Notes under the pieces: generated by a model | The model's database searches: none | Seen by the model: only the letters and a program-made list of their open reading frames with translations | Told to the model about the DNA's origin: nothing | Made by a program: the position numbers and the translations under genes | Part shown: in pieces, positions 44,605 through 52,646 of the stretch | How positions within the stretch are numbered: the first letter of the stretch is position 1 | How the letters are laid out: each line of letters opens with the position of its first letter | Source of the DNA: Flavobacterium fontis | Lineage (GTDB): Bacteria; Bacteroidota; Bacteroidia; Flavobacteriales; Flavobacteriaceae | Assembly (NCBI RefSeq): GCF_900129405.1 | Contig: NZ_FQVQ01000011.1 | Location: 49,894 to 113,893, forward strand | Length of the DNA: 64,000 bases | Reading direction: 5' to 3'

Positions 44605-44924
44605 ATGGTTACCGAATCATGTGGCTGTTTGTTTTTTTTGATTTACCAACGGAGACGAAAAAAGATCGTAGAAATGCATCGCTTTTTCGGAAAAACCTGC
44701 TAAAAGATGGATTTACCATGATGCAGTATTCGGTTTATGTGCGGCATTGTGCGAGTAGTGAAAGTGCCGATGTACATGAAAATCGGACTCATCTTTTGTT
44801 GCCCCCACTAGGAAAAGTGAGTTTATTACGAATCACGGACAAGCAGTTTGGAAACATCCTTAACTTTTGGGGCAAAGCGGAAGTCCCCAAAGCACCGCAA
44901 CCAACGCAGTTGGAACTATTCTAA
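44595..44924 (+). CDS. cas2: CRISPR-associated protein Cas2
   Basis: 109 residues. The ATG at 44595 overlaps the end of cas1. Begins MELNGYRIMWLFVFFDLPTE, with the conserved Asp in FFDLPTETKKDRR and GFTMMQYSVYVRHC. Forms the Cas1-Cas2 integrase as a structural partner. The longer open frame to the left is antisense-type shadow of cas1. Confidence 0.94.
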   Translation: MELNGYRIMWLFVFFDLPTETKKDRRNASLFRKNLLKDGFTMMQYSVYVRHCASSESADVHENRTHLLLPPLGKVSLLRITDKQFGNILNFWGKAEVPKAPQPTQLELF

Positions 44925-44927
44925 ATG

Positions 44928-44978
44928 AAAAAATGCTCCAATACGGGTTTATCACGTCCGTAAAGAAGCATTTTTTTA
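44928..44978 (+). terminator. Branched hairpin terminator after cas2
   Basis: Outer stem AAAAAATGCT / AGCATTTTTT enclosing an inner TACGG / CCGTA stem, followed by T. It ends the cas1-cas2 transcript before the array. Confidence 0.6.
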
Positions 44979-45978
44979 AAACGATATTCACTACTAATTT
45001 CCTGACATACAACCGCTAAGCGCGGCGGTAATATCGTTGTTTCCAATCTTTAATCAAACCACAACGATTATATTTACCCTAATATTTTTTTTCAAAATAT
45101 CGTTGTTTCCAATCTTTAATCAAACCACAACGCGGGTTTTCCCATTTCAATATTTCAACCGAATATCGTTGTTTCCAATCTTTAATCAAACCACAACTAG
45201 TTTCTTTTACACGTTCTATCATTGATTAATATCGTTGTTTCCAATCTTTAATCAAACCACAACAGAGGGTATAAAGCAAAAACTTCTTATTCAAATATCG
45301 TTGTTTCCAATCTTTAATCAAACCACAACGGAATGTCACCATCCGCTTTTCGGATAGAAATATCGTTGTTTCCAATCTTTAATCAAACCACAACCTTCTG
45401 TGGCATATAGTTTAAATTTAGAGTAATATCGTTGTTTCCAATCTTTAATCAAACCACAACTTTAGGTCATCGCTCCAATGCCTACCCGTTAATATCGTTG
45501 TTTCCAATCTTTAATCAAACCACAACCGAGAAGCTTGTGTTACGCGTCGCAATCCTAATATCGTTGTTTCCAATCTTTAATCAAACCACAACAGGTTTTG
45601 GTTAATAATTCATGCTGCTTTCAATATCGTTGTTTCCAATCTTTAATCAAACCACAACGCTTTCCTAAGCCCTCCCAAAAGGTGCATAAATATCGTTGTT
45701 TCCAATCTTTAATCAAACCACAACTTGACCCGCCGTATGGGATTGAAAGGTCAGAATATCGTTGTTTCCAATCTTTAATCAAACCACAACCAATATCGTA
45801 CTTATAAACGCAGGCAGGTAAATATCGTTGTTTCCAATCTTTAATCAAACCACAACATACAAATAATTTGTTATTTTTTGTTTTTAAATATCGTTGTTTC
45901 CAATCTTTAATCAAACCACAACCTAACTGAGTTTTAATGTAATCCTCATTAGAATATCGTTGTTTCCAATCTTTAATC

Positions 45979-46883
45979 AAATGAATTCACAAACACTCCG
46001 CTAAAAAATTAACACTGGGTGTTTGTAAACCACAACGTCCTCTTAATTCCTTATTTAACGGGAAAAAATATCGTTGTTTCCAATCTTTAATCTAATGAAT
46101 TCACAAACACTCCGATAAAAATTAACACTTGGTGTTTGTAAATGAATTCACAAACACTCCGCTAAAAAATTAACACTGGGTGTTTGTAAACCACAACGTC
46201 CTCTTAATTCCTTATTTAACGGGAAAAAATATCGTTGTTTCCAATCTTTAATCAAACCACAACTCCCTACCTAAGCGTGCAATATCCCCCGTGAATATCG
46301 TTGTTTCCAATCTTTAATCAAATGAATTCACAAACACTCCGCTAAAAAATTAACACTGGGTGTTTGTAAACCACAACCTTTTCCCCAAGCAATTCTTTTA
46401 CATCGCCAATATCGTTGTTTCCAATCTTTAATCTAATGAATTCACAAACACTCCGATAAAAATTAACACTGGGTGTTTGTAAACCACAACGTCCTCATAA
46501 TTCCTTATTTAACGGAAAAAAATATCGTTGTTTCCAATCTTTAATCAAATGAATTCACAAACACTCCGCTAAAAAATTAACACTGGGTGTTTGTAAACCA
46601 CAACAGACATGAAAATGTATTTCACTTTTTTACGAATATCGTTGTTTACTCCCGAAGCTTCGGGGTTAATCAAATATATTCACAAACACTCCGCTAAAAA
46701 ATTAACACTGGGTGTTTGTAAACCACAACTATAATTGTTTTAGCATTGTTTAGATGTTCAATATCGTTGTTTCCAATCTTTAATCTAATGAATTCACAAA
46801 CACTCCGCTAAAAATTAACACTTGGTGTTTGTAAATGAATTCACAAACACTCCGCTAAAAAATAAACACTGGGTGTTTGTAAA
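45979..46883. repeat. Nine copies of a ~48 bp hairpin element inside CRISPR repeats
   Basis: The unit begins AAATGAATTCACAAACAC and ends CACTGGGTGTTTGT. Imperfect terminal inverted repeats TTCACAAACAC / GTGTTTGTAAA enclose an AT-rich centre. One copy is found in the repeats at 45953, 46294, 46408, 46521 and 46635, and two in tandem at 46067 and 46760. All enter at the same AAA triplet between TTTAATC and CCACAAC. A variant has TAATG on the left and one A fewer in the centre. No copy was seen elsewhere in the window. Confidence 0.9.
46635..46729. repeat. Doubly modified CRISPR repeat with a GC hairpin
   Basis: In this repeat CCAATCT is replaced by the 18-nt segment ACTCCCGAAGCTTCGGGG, which contains the perfect palindrome CCCGAAGCTTCGGG. 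The ~48 bp element is also present further along. The anti-repeat pairing segment is destroyed. Confidence 0.85.
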
Positions 46884-46924
46884 CCACAACGGACTTAGCT
46901 ATGTAAAAAAGTCCGTTGTGGTTT
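46881..46924. other. 16-bp perfect hairpin closing the distal end of the array
   Basis: AAACCACAACGGACTT (46881-46896) pairs fully with AAGTCCGTTGTGGTTT (46909-46924) around a 12-nt loop. The left arm is the end of the last repeat plus nine bases; the right arm is an inverted piece of repeat. Confidence 0.8.
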
Positions 46925-46953
46925 GAGCTGTTAAAAACTTTGGAAATTTTATG

Positions 46954-47250
46954 TCAATGAACTAAATGCTGCATTTCAAAATCTTGCCTTCCAATAATCG
47001 TAACGATGAGCACTCCATCCGTCTTAACTTTAAAATAAATAGCTTCTACACCACAAACACATTTATGATAATTGGATTTTATTGTTGGGACAATAGGAAA
47101 CATATAAGGATTTTTGGCAATCTTACTGAAGCAGTCATGCATCAATTCGAAATACTTATCCGCTTGATCCACACCAAACTGATTGATACCATACTCATAA
47201 ATGCGTAACAAATCCTGTTTCGCAAGCTCGCTCAAATCATAGTTATACAT
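46954..47250 (-). CDS. RelE/ParE family toxin
   Basis: 98 residues. Typical ParE-type pattern: YDLSELAKQDLLRIYEYGINQFG, QADKYFELMHDCFSKIAKNPYMF, and a final beta-strand pair YFKVKTDGVLIVTIIGRQDFEMQ. ParE toxins block gyrase, RelE toxins cleave mRNA at the ribosome; which applies here is not clear. It overlaps the antitoxin gene by 8 bp. Lies between the CRISPR array and cas9, on the cas9 strand. Confidence 0.85.
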   Translation of the reverse strand: MYNYDLSELAKQDLLRIYEYGINQFGVDQADKYFELMHDCFSKIAKNPYMFPIVPTIKSNYHKCVCGVEAIYFKVKTDGVLIVTIIGRQDFEMQHLVH

Positions 47251-47485
47251 TCAAACGCTTTTTAAATTCAGCGAGCATATCATCTTTGGTTTGCTTTTTA
47301 GCAATACCACTGTTTTCACCCAATTCAATTTTCATACGCACAAATTCATGGTATTCTTCTTGCTTTCTGGCCTGTTGAATTAAAAAATTTACCGCTTCAC
47401 TTTTACTAGTAAATTCTTCTTTAGCCACTTGCTGTTTTAACCATTCATCGTTTTGATTGGCTAAAGTGATAGTTTGTCGTGCCAT
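47243..47485 (-). CDS. ParD-like ribbon-helix-helix antitoxin
   Basis: 80 residues. N-terminal ARQTITLANQNDEWLKQQVA is the RHH DNA-binding part, followed by EFTSKSEAVNFLIQQARKQEE. The C-tail KDDMLAEFKKRLNV would wrap the toxin. First gene of the pair; an 18-bp inverted repeat 16 bp upstream is a probable autoregulatory operator. Confidence 0.85.
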   Translation of the reverse strand: MARQTITLANQNDEWLKQQVAKEEFTSKSEAVNFLIQQARKQEEYHEFVRMKIELGENSGIAKKQTKDDMLAEFKKRLNV

Positions 47486-47500
47486 AACCTTTGTATTTAG

Positions 47501-47518
47501 TGGTGTAAATATACACCA
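47501..47518 (-). promoter_or_regulatory. Antitoxin operator
   Basis: TGGTGTAAATATACACCA, a 7-bp inverted repeat around 4 bp, just upstream of the antitoxin ATG and overlapping the likely -7 element TATATTTA. Expected target of RHH antitoxin autorepression. Confidence 0.6.
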
Positions 47519-47530
47519 ATTCGTATTGAG

Positions 47531-50500
47531 TTACAACTTTTGAATTTGCCCAGATACTGAAATTTTTACCTTTAATGGCTTAAATGTAAACCAACCTGTT
47601 TTCCCATCTCCAAATCCTCTGATCTGATAGAATTGATTATCAGTCACTGTTGAAGACAAATGTTTTCTAAAAAAATAATCTCCAGATGTCAACTTTTGAA
47701 CCCTGTAGAGATGCTCTTTAAGAATATCATAATCAAGACTTTGCCAATCAACTTGATTTTTATCCAATCCCAACAAAAACATATCATTGATATGCAGTGT
47801 AGTCACTATTTCTTTACCATCAGGAGGTAGTTGATAAACCGGTTGCCCTGTACGTTTACGTTCGACAACAGTCCAAAAGGTAACAACGTCTTCTTTCATA
47901 TTCCCTTTTTCATTTTTGTAGATTAATACATGATGGTTATTTCTAGGATTCACCCATTGATTCACATTGTCCTTTAATTGTTCGGCTCCTCCAATGTTTT
48001 CGCGCATCCTTACCTTCAAAATAGGTACTGGCTCTCCATTTTTATTGGGTAAAAACAATTGTGGCTGTTTAATTCCATTTTCGTCAACTATAAAAAATGT
48101 ATTCGCAGGAAGATTTCCCTTAACAAATCCACCTAATTCCATTACACGCTTACGAATACCATTTTTAATGGCTTCATCCACAACTTTTTCTAATTGCTTT
48201 TCTGTCTCAATTGAATCTATGGATTTACGAACATGGAATGCTTCTTCACCATGAACAGTTCGTTTTCCATAAACCGTTTCCTTATGCAATTGACCTCGAG
48301 CGGCAACTCCTAAATTTGTATATTTCTTTCCGTTTTTCTCAACTGTTTTTGTGCGAACTGTTATGTCATTAGCTACACGCTTGTGGGAAACAAGTATGCG
48401 CTCTACGGCAACTTCTGCATCTCTACGAAATGATTCCCATGGTAATGGAAATTGTTTCAATTCTGTATTGCGATTATACCGATTCCATCGTGACAATTCT
48501 TGCACATACGACACTTTTGTACAAGCCATCACAAGAGCGTCAATAGCATGGTGCCGATGATCTTCACGTGTTTTCTCATTGGCATCATTTAATATATTAT
48601 TCATGCCCCACTTTTGACGTAGATTAGAAGTCGCTTGACCCGGTGAAACTTGGACATTTTTACATATTTTCAATAAATAGTTCTTGGCTTCTTTACTGAT
48701 AAATCGGGTATCGTTCAATTGTCTAGTTGAAAAATCATCATCAAACTTTTGTTGCACAAATCGTTTAAACTTTTGATACGCGTTTGGATACTCCTTTGTG
48801 TCCGAAAACAACTTTAAGGCTCGCTCTTTAATAGCTGACCAATTGGCTTCATCGGAACCGTAAAATTCATATGGTGTCTTATCGCCTTTACGTCTATTTT
48901 CATCGGCATAACAAAGTGTTTTATTGGCAAAACTATCATTCAAAGAACGACTCCATGGGTGTATATGCTCAATCTGAACTTCTCCTGAAAACAATTGCTG
49001 TATCGAAATTGTTTTACCAGTATAGGGACACGTATGTTTACATTCCTCCCACAACTTATATAATAAAATAGAATCATGAGTCACTCGCTGCCCCTCTTCT
49101 ATCAAGCGAGCTTTAACCCGATCATTTTCCTTCTCCAAACGTTTTTGTTCCCGTCGAATCTTGTTGCGTTGCATTTTGGACACTTTTAAGTCCCTTGCCA
49201 TTTCAACTTTTATCTCGTCAATACTTCCATACAAATCCAATAATTCATTTACGAGTTTCCGTAGTTCAAAAAGTGCCGTTGTAACAATAGGGTTTCGTAA
49301 AGCTTGTAATTCTTTGTCGGCCTCTTTGTTAACTGGTAATCGATCCAACACCTCTGAAACTTCAATGGTAGCGGAGTGATGATACAACTTTCGCATTTGA
49401 TGATCTGATATACCATAGTCATCCCGAAGAATACTCTTGATTATTTCAATAAAACCGCCTTTCGTTTTTGATCGAACAATTCCTTCAACGTTATCAATTA
49501 AATAATCTCGTTTCTCCGCTGTTAGTGTTCCCTATTGTTCTCCAAATACATTCCTTATTCCACCCATTACAACAGCAACATCATACGTAAAGCCCATTTT
49601 TAAAAAGGGGAGAATATTCGTAATGGCCTTTCTACTCAAACTTGAATAGCCGTCTTTGAGATTGAATTTTGCAATATCTTCTGCCTGCGCTTCAGAAAAG
49701 GCCCAGTTCTTTAGGGCATATTCTTTCAAATTCGATTTACTATCAAAAAAATATAAAACATGCCAGATGTCTTCTTTTTGTTTATCGGTAAAGGAGAACC
49801 ACGTTGAACCAAAAAACTTTTTATTGGACAAATGGGATATGGTGTAAGCCCCGACAATTTTGTCATCATCTTTATAATTGAACTTGTACTCAGCACTTTC
49901 TTTACCAATAACCTTTCGCAATCTTTTAAAATCAGGTTTTTCATTGGTAAATAGAAACATGGCCAATTTCTCTTTTTCCTCTAACGTGATCTTTTTTCCA
50001 TTATATTCTACTGTGTTGACCCATTGCCATACACGGAACTCTTCAAAAGGAATAGCACTCAAAGGACATTTGGTTTTAGTAGGTTCAAATGAACAGTTCC
50101 CAACTAAATGTTTTTGGGAACGCAAAGGACGCTGGTGAAATAAAATCCCATCCTCTTGATAGCCATCCAATTTTCTACCACCAAAAAGAGTTTTTAATTC
50201 TTGATTAAGTGCTTTATGATATTGAGCTTGTTTATCCCAAATCAACTCAAACTCATCAACATACATTTTCCGTGTTGTATAGCGGTTTCGAATGCGCTCC
50301 AACCCCTGTTGAAAGGGTTGATTTTCCTTAGGATAGATGGAATAAAGGTAAGAACCCAAAGTGGTCTCTTGCAATTTTTCTTGAGTTGCAGTAATACCAA
50401 TCTTTCCTTCCTTCAAATTTCCTTTAAATATAGCTCCATCATCTGTGCCGCCTTTCCGACTGTTACTTAAAAAACCACGTCTTTGAATGATATGATAAAG

Positions 50501-50899
50501 CAATCGCCCTAACTCCTCTAAAGCAATGGGTTCATTAACCGCTCGATTTCTAAGTTCATAGGGATTAAGTGCAAACCATGCTGCTAATTTGGCTTCGGGA
50601 AATGTTTTCGTTTGCTTCCACGTTTCAAAATCTTGAGCTTTCAACGGACACATGCTATGTTCGGAAAGCGCTTTCAAAAGTACTTTTTTACGTAATCGGC
50701 GTCTGAAAAACTGACGTCGAATACCACGAGCCCCAGTTCTTGAGGCATTTTTAGACAGCTCACCTTCTCCATCACCTAAATTCTCAACACCCATTGGGAA
50801 TATTCGACTTCCCATTCCGACTATTTTCTCTTGAACATCATCTATTAATGCCCACCCAATACTATTCGTTCCTAAATCTAAACCTAATATACGTGCCAT
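47531..50899 (-). pseudogene. cas9: Cas9 (type II-C) interrupted by one in-frame TAG
   Basis: The frame would give 1122 residues, typical for II-C. It starts MARILGLDLGTNSIGWALID (RuvC-I Asp at 8), then the Arg-rich bridge helix (RQFFRRRLRKKVLLKAL). TAG at codon 456 (49532-49534, after FGEQ) stops translation in the recognition lobe. The same frame continues without any other defect for 45 codons to the next ATG and on to the end: VEMARDL (RuvC-II Glu ~566), EHIHPWSRSLNDSFANK (HNH His ~645) and HRHHAIDALVMA (RuvC-III Asp ~787). All catalytic residues are kept, so the stop is recent, a sequencing error, or leaky. Start: ATG at 50899, downstream of a -7 box TATCTTTA. Confidence 0.9.
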
Positions 50900-50917
50900 A
50901 TACAATCAATTAAATTT

Positions 50918-50991
50918 TAAAGATAAAAAGAAAATTTCTTGCCTTTTTACAGATTTCCGTAAACCAATTAAAAATCTTTTTTCTAAGTTTG
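50918..50991. promoter_or_regulatory. Divergent cas9 / tracrRNA promoters around one palindrome
   Basis: The operator copy TTTTACAGATTTCCGTAAAC lies at 50945-50964. The cas9 -7 box TATCTTTA (minus, 50925-50918) and the tracrRNA -7 box TAAGTTTG (plus, 50984-50991) are both exactly 33 bp from its centre. The symmetry suggests one bound activator dimer drives both. Confidence 0.75.
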
Positions 50992-50996
50992 TATCA

Positions 50997-51085
50997 GATT
51001 AAAATTTCCAATCTTTAATCTTATCACAATAAGGCTATATGCCGTAGATGAAAATCTTTAGTCCTGCTTCGGTGGGACTTTTTTT
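50997..51085 (+). ncRNA. tracrRNA
   Basis: The anti-repeat TTTCCAATCTTTAATC (51005-51020) is identical to 16 nt of the CRISPR repeat, followed by TTA and TCACAAT, which can pair with the crRNA start GTTGTGG. This gives two helices separated by a 3x3 internal loop. Downstream, AAGGCTATATGCC forms a nexus-like hairpin, and AGTCCTGC-TTCG-GTGGGACT plus seven T is the terminator (51060-51085). The start is set about 5 nt after a perfect -7 box. It is divergent from cas9. Confidence 0.88.
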
Positions 51086-51089
51086 ATAC

Positions 51090-51114
51090 AAAAACCCGGC
51101 GATGGCCGGGCTTT
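51090..51114. terminator. Intrinsic terminator of the HsdR_N gene
   Basis: AAACCCGGC / GCCGGGCTTT stem with a GATG loop. It lies 15 bp beyond the stop of the minus-strand gene at 51129. Confidence 0.75.
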
Positions 51115-51128
51115 AATTGTTATTTGAA

Positions 51129-52175
51129 TTATTCATACAGTTTAATCGTCTCCAACAACAACTCTTCAAACTGATAAATATCCTCTACAGATTGAATCAA
51201 ATGCCGTTGTTCATTGCGATCGGTATCAAAGAGTCCGATGTATTTTTTACCCCCGTTAAAATGCAAACGACATATTGGTTTTCGGTTATTGTCGTCCAAT
51301 AAAATCCCAAAATACGATTGGGTATCGCGATGAACTATTCTAGAAATAGGCAGCTTTCTTCGTAAAATGGCTACAACAATTCGATAGCCTTCCAACTCCT
51401 CATCGGTGGTTGCCACTTTGGAGACTTCGGGTTCGTCCAATTGGTCCTTTTCCTGTAAAATTACTTCCTGGTTCAACGCCGACTGCAATCGCTCATTTAT
51501 ACGCTCACCAATCATTTGACCAAAGGCCTTTTGAACCAACTCTTTAAACTCCTCCATTACCTTTTCCGTCATTCGACCGGTGTGAATGCGAGAGGCAAAA
51601 AGTCGCACAAACTCTGGACTTGGACTTTCCACTTCGGCCTCAATTTGCTTACGGATTTCTTTAATATACTTCAATGAACTGGCATTGTCCAAAATTGAAT
51701 TCACATCAAAACTGGACTTATGAAACTTCCCAATCTCATGGATCAATGAATCCCGCAGATGGGTGATGTCAAACTCCAAAAAAGGACGTTCATCCATTTT
51801 ATTTTTTTCGTCCAAGTCGGTGAAAAACTGATAGTGAATCCCATTGGTGAGCAACGCAAAACGGGTTTTTGAAACATGAAAATACCGAAACAACTGCGAC
51901 CCATGCACCGAAAGCTTCTCGTTCCAATGTTTGCATTCGATAATCAGGATGGGATCTCCTTCCTGCATAATGGCATAATCCACCTTCTCCCCTTTTTTGA
52001 TGCCCAAATCGGCTACATACTCGGGTACCACCTCCAAAGGATTGAACGTATCATAGCCCAACGCATTAATAAAAGGCAATACAAAAGCATGCTTGGTAGA
52101 TTCCTCCGTTTCAATTCGATCCTTGAGTTGCTGAATCTTCTCGGCTAATTGGCGTAACTGTACTTGTAATTCCAT
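51129..52175 (-). CDS. Orphan type I restriction HsdR N-terminal-like protein
   Basis: 348 residues. The N-terminal ~170 residues match the HsdR_N-type PD-(D/E)XK nuclease fold: HAFVLPFINALGYDTFNPLEVVPEY, then KVDYAIMQEGDPILIIECKHW (catalytic D...E-x-K). The C-terminal part (IVVAILRRKLPISRIVHRDTQSYFGILLDDNNRKPICRLHF) is a separate domain seen in standalone Bacteroidota homologues. No helicase domain, hsdM or hsdS is present, so it is not a full type I system. Its promoter carries the same palindrome as cas9 and the secreted nuclease, which supports a defence role. Confidence 0.8.
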   Translation of the reverse strand: MELQVQLRQLAEKIQQLKDRIETEESTKHAFVLPFINALGYDTFNPLEVVPEYVADLGIKKGEKVDYAIMQEGDPILIIECKHWNEKLSVHGSQLFRYFHVSKTRFALLTNGIHYQFFTDLDEKNKMDERPFLEFDITHLRDSLIHEIGKFHKSSFDVNSILDNASSLKYIKEIRKQIEAEVESPSPEFVRLFASRIHTGRMTEKVMEEFKELVQKAFGQMIGERINERLQSALNQEVILQEKDQLDEPEVSKVATTDEELEGYRIVVAILRRKLPISRIVHRDTQSYFGILLDDNNRKPICRLHFNGGKKYIGLFDTDRNEQRHLIQSVEDIYQFEELLLETIKLYE

Positions 52176-52197
52176 AGTGTTGGTTTTTAAGGTTAAC

Positions 52198-52244
52198 CAA
52201 ACTTAGGAAGCCCTGTGAGAATAATTTTACGGATTTACGTAAAA
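52198..52244 (-). promoter_or_regulatory. ACGGA-type operator and -7 box of the HsdR_N gene
   Basis: TTTTACGGATTTACGTAAAA (52225-52244), one mismatch from the perfect palindrome, is centred exactly 33 bp from a perfect -7 box TAAGTTTG (minus strand, 52205-52198). Confidence 0.72.
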
Positions 52245-52290
52245 TGATATTTTTTTATATCCCAATTGAATATTAAACAAATTTTGACAT

Positions 52291-52569
52291 CTAAATGATA
52301 GTTACAATATATGTTGCTATCAAAAAAAAGATAAAAATTATTGGAAGATAAATATATGGTTCGAATTTTGGTCGATTATCTCCAACCTTTAATTTTCTCA
52401 ACCATTCAAACAATAAAGGTATCCATAATAAGATGATTAAAGAAAATTCTACTTTTTCACTTAAACCATATGAATTTATAATTTCTTTGAGAATCGTTGA
52501 CAATGTAAAAACATATGATATTTCTAAAATAAATTTTAAAACTTTAATTGTTAGATTTTTCATTTTCAA
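52291..52569 (-). CDS. Small membrane protein of the AT-rich block
   Basis: 92 residues with about three hydrophobic segments (ILEISYVFTLSTILKEI, FSLIILLWIPLLFEWL, YLPIIFIFFLIATYIVTII). No family recognised. It follows the channel-like gene on the same strand after 77 bp and is likewise AT-rich, so it probably belongs to the same transferred block. Confidence 0.55.
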   Translation of the reverse strand: MKMKNLTIKVLKFILEISYVFTLSTILKEIINSYGLSEKVEFSLIILLWIPLLFEWLRKLKVGDNRPKFEPYIYLPIIFIFFLIATYIVTII

Positions 52570-52646
52570 TTTTTTTATAATTTATGTAAAATATGTTGCT
52601 CATTCAATGAATTAAATTTATTATTTTTTAATTCTTAGTTAAAATT

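Larger units (their letters stand above)
45030..46890 (-). CRISPR. Type II-C CRISPR array, 22 repeats, 21 spacers, distal repeats invaded by hairpin elements
   Basis: A 36-bp repeat (plus strand begins AATATCGTTGTTTCC and ends AAACCACAAC) starts at 45030, 45096, 45162, 45228, 45294, 45359, 45425, 45491, 45557, 45623, 45689, 45755, 45821, 45887, 45953, 46067, 46228, 46294, 46408, 46521, 46635 and 46760. Spacers are 30 nt except one of 29. The first 14 repeats and the one at 46228 are intact; the other seven are expanded to 83-131 bp by an inserted element. The tracrRNA anti-repeat reads on the plus strand, so crRNAs are read from the minus strand with repeats beginning GTTGTGG. Spacers 46037-46066 and 46198-46227 are identical, and 46491-46520 differs by two bases. 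Confidence 0.98.

Noticed and set aside
45598..45980. Open frames on both strands across the CRISPR array
   Set aside because: They are the repeat unit translated (for example GLIKDWKQRY) with spacers between; not genes.
49532..49534. General TAG recoding to explain the cas9 stop
   Set aside because: Normal genes in the window use TAG as a stop (aroE), and no suppressor tRNA is visible, so genome-wide recoding is unlikely; local readthrough is not excluded.
51646..51660. TTACGGATTTCTTTA inside the HsdR_N gene as another operator
   Set aside because: Only one half matches and it lies within coding sequence without a promoter box at 33 bp.
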